Assembly (NCBI RefSeq): GCF_003957745.1
Contig: NZ_CP020373.1
Location: forward strand, 2,542,001-2,606,000
Direction: 5' to 3'
DNA length: 64,000 bases
Source: Shewanella khirikhana
GTDB lineage: Bacteria > Pseudomonadota > Gammaproteobacteria > Enterobacterales > Shewanellaceae
In this document: positions 60,726-64,000 of the stretch, one piece after another
Layout: each line of letters starts with the position of its first letter
Position numbering within the stretch: the first letter of the stretch is position 1
Notes under the pieces: model-generated
What the model saw: the letters and a program-made list of their open reading frames with translations, nothing else
The model's database searches: none
Told to the model about the DNA's origin: nothing
Translations under genes and position numbers: made by a program

Positions 60726-60824
60726 TATCTGCGATAGCGGGCTGTTTTGAATTTGCGTCTTTCCCCTATCAAACGGTCTGCTTGGCAGTATCAATTTCCA
60801 CCAAGCTTGGTTATCTTAGCGGAT

Positions 60825-62501
60825 ATGCCTGATATCTATATCAATTCAGCCAGCGGGCCGACAATACTGCAAAGCCGTGGCATTCAGCTAAATACCCAGT
60901 CAAGGCAGGTCTGCATTGATGGCGAGGCCGTGAATATCAATGGCCTAAGTTATCGCCTGCTGGAGGTGTTCTTGCTCAATCCCGCCAAGCCGCTGCCCAC
61001 AGAGCAGCTTACCAAGCTGGTGTGGAACAAAGACTTTGTCAGTGACGATACCCTTGCCCAGCGGGTATCCCTGCTTAGAAAAGCCCTCGGCGATGTGGGC
61101 CGTGATGCCATAGAAGCCGAGCGCGGTGTGGGTTATATCTGGCTTGGGGAAGTCACCTCGGCATCCGCTGAAGCGCCCAAACCTCCAAGCGTTGCCGGTC
61201 TGGCCTCAGCCGCCCCTGTGCATGCGCAAACAGCCACCAAAGGAGAAAAGCGGTATTGGCCTGTAGTAATGGCGGCTGCGCTGATGTGCGCCCTGGCCCT
61301 CTTTGCCTGGGTTAACTGGCAATCGGCCACCTTTGATAGTGGTTCAGGCTTAGGGAGAATGAGTAACAACCAAGAAGCTGCCGACTTACCTGTGCTGCTG
61401 CAAAAGGCCGGGCAATTTGCCAACCAGCACACTGCGGCGGGTAATCTGCTGGCAATAGAGCTCTATCGGCAGTTTTTAGCCGGTGCACCGAGCCAGCAGC
61501 AAGCACAGATTGGCCTTTGTAAGGCGCTGCTGGAGCGGGTGGCCAAGTTCGATGGCAAGGCTGAACTGCTGGATGAAGCCGCCAGCCTTATCTCAGACCT
61601 TAAGCAAAACCCGCAGCCGGACGCCGAAATCCTCTGGCTCGAAGGCTACCATCAGGATGTGCTTGGCAATATTAATCAGGCCATTGCCAGTTACGAGCTG
61701 GCACTCGCAAAGCCCTCAAAGCTGCAAAGCCGGATAGCAGGCTCCCTCGCCTACCTCTACACCCAAAAAGGGCGGCTGTACGAGTCAATCAACCTCAATC
61801 TGTCGGCGCTGGCAGGCAACAGCCCTTACAAGTATCTGCAAATTGCCGAAGTGCTCTATCTGGCTGATGCGCCCCAGGCCGATGAGTGGATAGCGCTTGC
61901 CTACAGCCTGGCCCCCAACGACAACTTCACTTCGCTGCTCTATGCCAGGTCTTTGATGGTGAATAACCAATCTGCTGAGGCACTTGCGGCGATTGAAAAG
62001 CTGCACGCCCTGGATACTGCCACCGCCGACAGCCTGCTGTTACAGGCGCTGATTTCGATGCAGGCCGAGGACTGGCAAAGAGCAATGGCGCTGCTGGACA
62101 GCGCCATTTCGAAAGACAGCAACTCGGCCACCGCCCTTGCCCTGCGCTACTGGCTGCTAAAAACTGAGCCTGGAGCAGATACGCAGCAAACCAAGATGCC
62201 GCTGAAACCACAGATCAACCCCAGCCTGGATGGCTGGCCTAACCTCTTCATTGCCCAAAGCCTGCTGGACATCGCCGATGGCCATAACGAGGCCGCAATA
62301 GAGGCGCTGGAACAAGCGGCGCGGCTTGGCTATCTGGACCATAAGTTTATTGCCAGCCTGCCCCCTTTTAAAGGCCTGCTTCAGACAGGCGAGCTGCAAA
62401 AGGTGCTGGATCATATGGCCGATTTAAGTGCCCGCGAGCGCACCAAAATCGGCCTGATATCCCTGCCCTTGCCTAATCAACTAATGCAGGCAGCACAATA
62501 G
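60825..62501 (+). CDS. CadC-like membrane regulator with TPR periplasmic domain
   Basis: A 558-residue one-component regulator. The N-terminal OmpR/PhoB-type winged helix (about 20-100) reads SYRLLEVFLLNPAKPLPTEQLTKLVWNKDFVSDDTLAQRVSLLRKALGDVGRDAIEAERGVGYIWLGEV. A single membrane helix follows (YWPVVMAAALMCALALFAWVNW, near 143-165), then a TPR-rich sensor domain in the periplasm. The architecture is that of CadC/ToxR relatives that bind DNA from the membrane. The ATG at 60825 is preferred over a TTG at 60747. Its 3' end overlaps the convergent hydrolase gene by 29 bases. Confidence 0.88.
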   Translation: MPDIYINSASGPTILQSRGIQLNTQSRQVCIDGEAVNINGLSYRLLEVFLLNPAKPLPTEQLTKLVWNKDFVSDDTLAQRVSLLRKALGDVGRDAIEAERGVGYIWLGEVTSASAEAPKPPSVAGLASAAPVHAQTATKGEKRYWPVVMAAALMCALALFAWVNWQSATFDSGSGLGRMSNNQEAADLPVLLQKAGQFANQHTAAGNLLAIELYRQFLAGAPSQQQAQIGLCKALLERVAKFDGKAELLDEAASLISDLKQNPQPDAEILWLEGYHQDVLGNINQAIASYELALAKPSKLQSRIAGSLAYLYTQKGRLYESINLNLSALAGNSPYKYLQIAEVLYLADAPQADEWIALAYSLAPNDNFTSLLYARSLMVNNQSAEALAAIEKLHALDTATADSLLLQALISMQAEDWQRAMALLDSAISKDSNSATALALRYWLLKTEPGADTQQTKMPLKPQINPSLDGWPNLFIAQSLLDIADGHNEAAIEALEQAARLGYLDHKFIASLPPFKGLLQTGELQKVLDHMADLSARERTKIGLISLPLPNQLMQAAQ

Positions 62502-63654
62502 CGGAAAAAATGCCCTGGGATTGTTTGTGCATGTAAGGCGTGTTGTAGGCCGTGGCCGCAATCACGGCCGCAAGCTTAAGCTCAGGCACAATAAACAGAT
62601 AGTTACCACCATTGCCAGCTGCCGCGAAGGCATTGATTGTTTTGCCCTTTACCTCATAGGGAAACTGCCAGAAGGTGAGGCCATAGCTGGCATTCAGCTC
62701 AGGCATAGACTCAGAATAGGCCGCGAGGCTCTTGGCAATCCACTCGGCGGGCAGCAACTGTTTGTCGCCCCAGCGGCCCTTGTTCAAAATCAGCTCGCCA
62801 ATTTTCAAAAAGTCCCGCGGCGCTATCCGCAGTCCGCCGCCCCCCTGGGTAATGCCAGTGGCCGAATACAGCCACTGGGTTTCGCCCACTCCAATGGGTT
62901 TTAGCAGCGCCGCGTCGGCGTAATCAGACAATCGCTTGCCTGACGCTCGCTCGATGGCCGCCGCGGTAATGGAAATGCCTGCGGTGCAGTATGAAAAGTC
63001 ACGGCCGAAGGGCTGCTTATCCATCGGTGCTTCCCAGGGCGGATTAGCCCGTGACGGCAAATCGAAGAAGAATCGTAGCCAGTCTTTACGCAGATACATC
63101 CGCTCTTCATTGCCTGCCGAGAAGTTATTCATATCGTCACATTCGAGGGGGTTGGTCATCGACAGCAAGTCGAAAAAGCTCATCGCCGACTTCTCAGTGC
63201 TGGGGTACAGCAGGGGGTCATAGTCTTTAAACAGCGGCAATACCTTATCGTGCTCTGAATTAAAATAGCCATCGTGCAGCGCAACCCCAAACATCAAGCC
63301 AGTCAGACTCTTACTGGCGGAGCGAAAGTCATGCAGGCCATCCGCCTTGGCGCCATTGTAGTAGGACTCATGCACCAATCTGCCCTGGTGCATCACTATC
63401 ACGCTGCTTAACAGCTTCGGCTCGGATGCCAATATCTGCGCCCCAATGTTCAGCTTGTCGCTTATCACATGTGCTTTGGCGGCTTCAGTTTGCTGCCGGG
63501 CGCCTTGCTGAGATACATCAGTTGCAGCAGCTTCGGCCGCAGCGGCTTTCGCTATCAGACCAGATCCTGTCATAGCTCCGATCATAGTTTCAGGGGTAAT
63601 GGCTGCTATGCCCAGCGCGGCAACCACCATTATCAACAGGCTGTTTCGTATCAT
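62473..63654 (-). CDS. Exported serine hydrolase, beta-lactamase class C fold
   Basis: A 393-residue protein with an N-terminal signal or anchor (MIRNSLLIMVVAALGIAAITPE). The class C beta-lactamase/PBP-like domain has the nucleophile motif RSASKSLTGLMFG (SxxK near residue 108), the second-motif Tyr in DFSYCTAGIS near 220, and a C-terminal AAGNGGNYLFIVPELKLAAVIAA (the HTG-equivalent position is GNGG). Likely an esterase or peptidase, not a true beta-lactamase. AAGGAAG lies seven bases before the ATG at 63654. It converges on the CadC-like gene, which overlaps its last 29 bases. Confidence 0.86.
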   Translation of the reverse strand: MIRNSLLIMVVAALGIAAITPETMIGAMTGSGLIAKAAAAEAAATDVSQQGARQQTEAAKAHVISDKLNIGAQILASEPKLLSSVIVMHQGRLVHESYYNGAKADGLHDFRSASKSLTGLMFGVALHDGYFNSEHDKVLPLFKDYDPLLYPSTEKSAMSFFDLLSMTNPLECDDMNNFSAGNEERMYLRKDWLRFFFDLPSRANPPWEAPMDKQPFGRDFSYCTAGISITAAAIERASGKRLSDYADAALLKPIGVGETQWLYSATGITQGGGGLRIAPRDFLKIGELILNKGRWGDKQLLPAEWIAKSLAAYSESMPELNASYGLTFWQFPYEVKGKTINAFAAAGNGGNYLFIVPELKLAAVIAATAYNTPYMHKQSQGIFSAIVLPALVD

Positions 63655-64000
63655 ATTATCTTCCTTCGGATTAGCGAGACTCACAGCTTAGGGACAAACT
63701 GGCCTGAAGGGTCTTAAAGGTTTCTGAAGATTGTTGAAGGACGACCAAGAACGGACTTTTTAGTTTAAAGTCAGATACATACAAAGTTATGGCGCGTACT
63801 TTGTAGTGTGCTACATAAAGTGTTTCAGCGGATATTGTGCAAGCTACATTTCAGGTTGCTCGCCTTTCTTCAATTAAATATGCTCAGTACCAGTCAAACA
63901 CCTTGAGCACTTGGGCCATGCAGCCGGCGGTTTTATTTAAATGAGTTTGTTGATTATGGGTAAAGCGAAACTCTGGGCAGTTTCATTCGCGCCACTTCTG
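63655..64000. other. Upstream region of the serine hydrolase to window end
   Basis: 346 bases. No protein gene, RNA gene, hairpin with T run or known operator is visible. It presumably carries the promoter of the hydrolase on the minus strand. Confidence 0.5.

Overview
The window reads as chromosomal DNA of a marine or aquatic gammaproteobacterium, most likely a Shewanella of fairly high GC. This rests on three things: a Dld-II/LldEFG lactate oxidation cluster, a six-gene glycogen operon in the order malQ-glgB-glgX-glgP-glgC-glgA, and two blocks of 'ygg' housekeeping genes (pilU-pilT / yggS-proC-yggT-yggU-DUF4426-rdgB-hemW and yggN-glsA-yggL-trmB / mutY-yggX). The genus is inferred from gene content; no database search was run. 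I see no rRNA, tRNA, CRISPR array, insertion sequence or prophage.

Layout. 1-5.9 kb: lactate oxidation, with the FAD/Fe-S D-lactate dehydrogenase (dld) closed by its own terminator, then the L-lactate complex lldE-lldF-lldG. 5.9-11 kb, minus strand: a TPR protein with a TonB-like C-terminus, a MATE transporter, a CobW-type GTPase and a RhlE-like RNA helicase. 11.1-27.3 kb, minus strand: a membrane PAS-GGDEF-EAL protein and the glycogen operon. malQ, first in the operon, is split by a -1 frameshift in a run of seven G. glgB carries a lysine-rich tail made of 15-bp tandem repeats. 27.6-31.7 kb, plus strand: an iron alcohol dehydrogenase, a small unknown protein and an NhaC antiporter, with large intergenic spaces. 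31.7-41.9 kb: a mosaic of short units (FAD oxidoreductase/GNAT pair, repeat lipoprotein, thioesterase, threonine aldolase, UPF0126 membrane protein, periplasmic Tpx, MscS, OmpA-like protein, DUF924, a PACE efflux protein divergent from a LysR regulator, and a DUF4136 lipoprotein). 42-44.5 kb: a small membrane protein behind a near-ideal Fur box, a YciH-like factor, yqgE, ruvX and an exported glutathione peroxidase. 44.6-51.8 kb: the pilT/pilU motor genes and the yggS-to-hemW block. 51.9-64 kb: a DUF885 protein, a LysR regulator, yggN, glsA-yggL-trmB, mutY-yggX, a CadC-like regulator with TPRs and a beta-lactamase-fold serine hydrolase.

The most interesting signals are not standard genes. They are the malQ frameshift, the repeat tail of GlgB and a similar 15-bp repeat at the start of the PACE gene, an isolated structured transcript candidate at 54.2-54.4 kb on the minus strand, a second small RNA candidate near 29.05 kb, and the Fur-box-controlled unknown membrane protein. 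Terminators are unusually clear in this window and let most transcription units be delimited.
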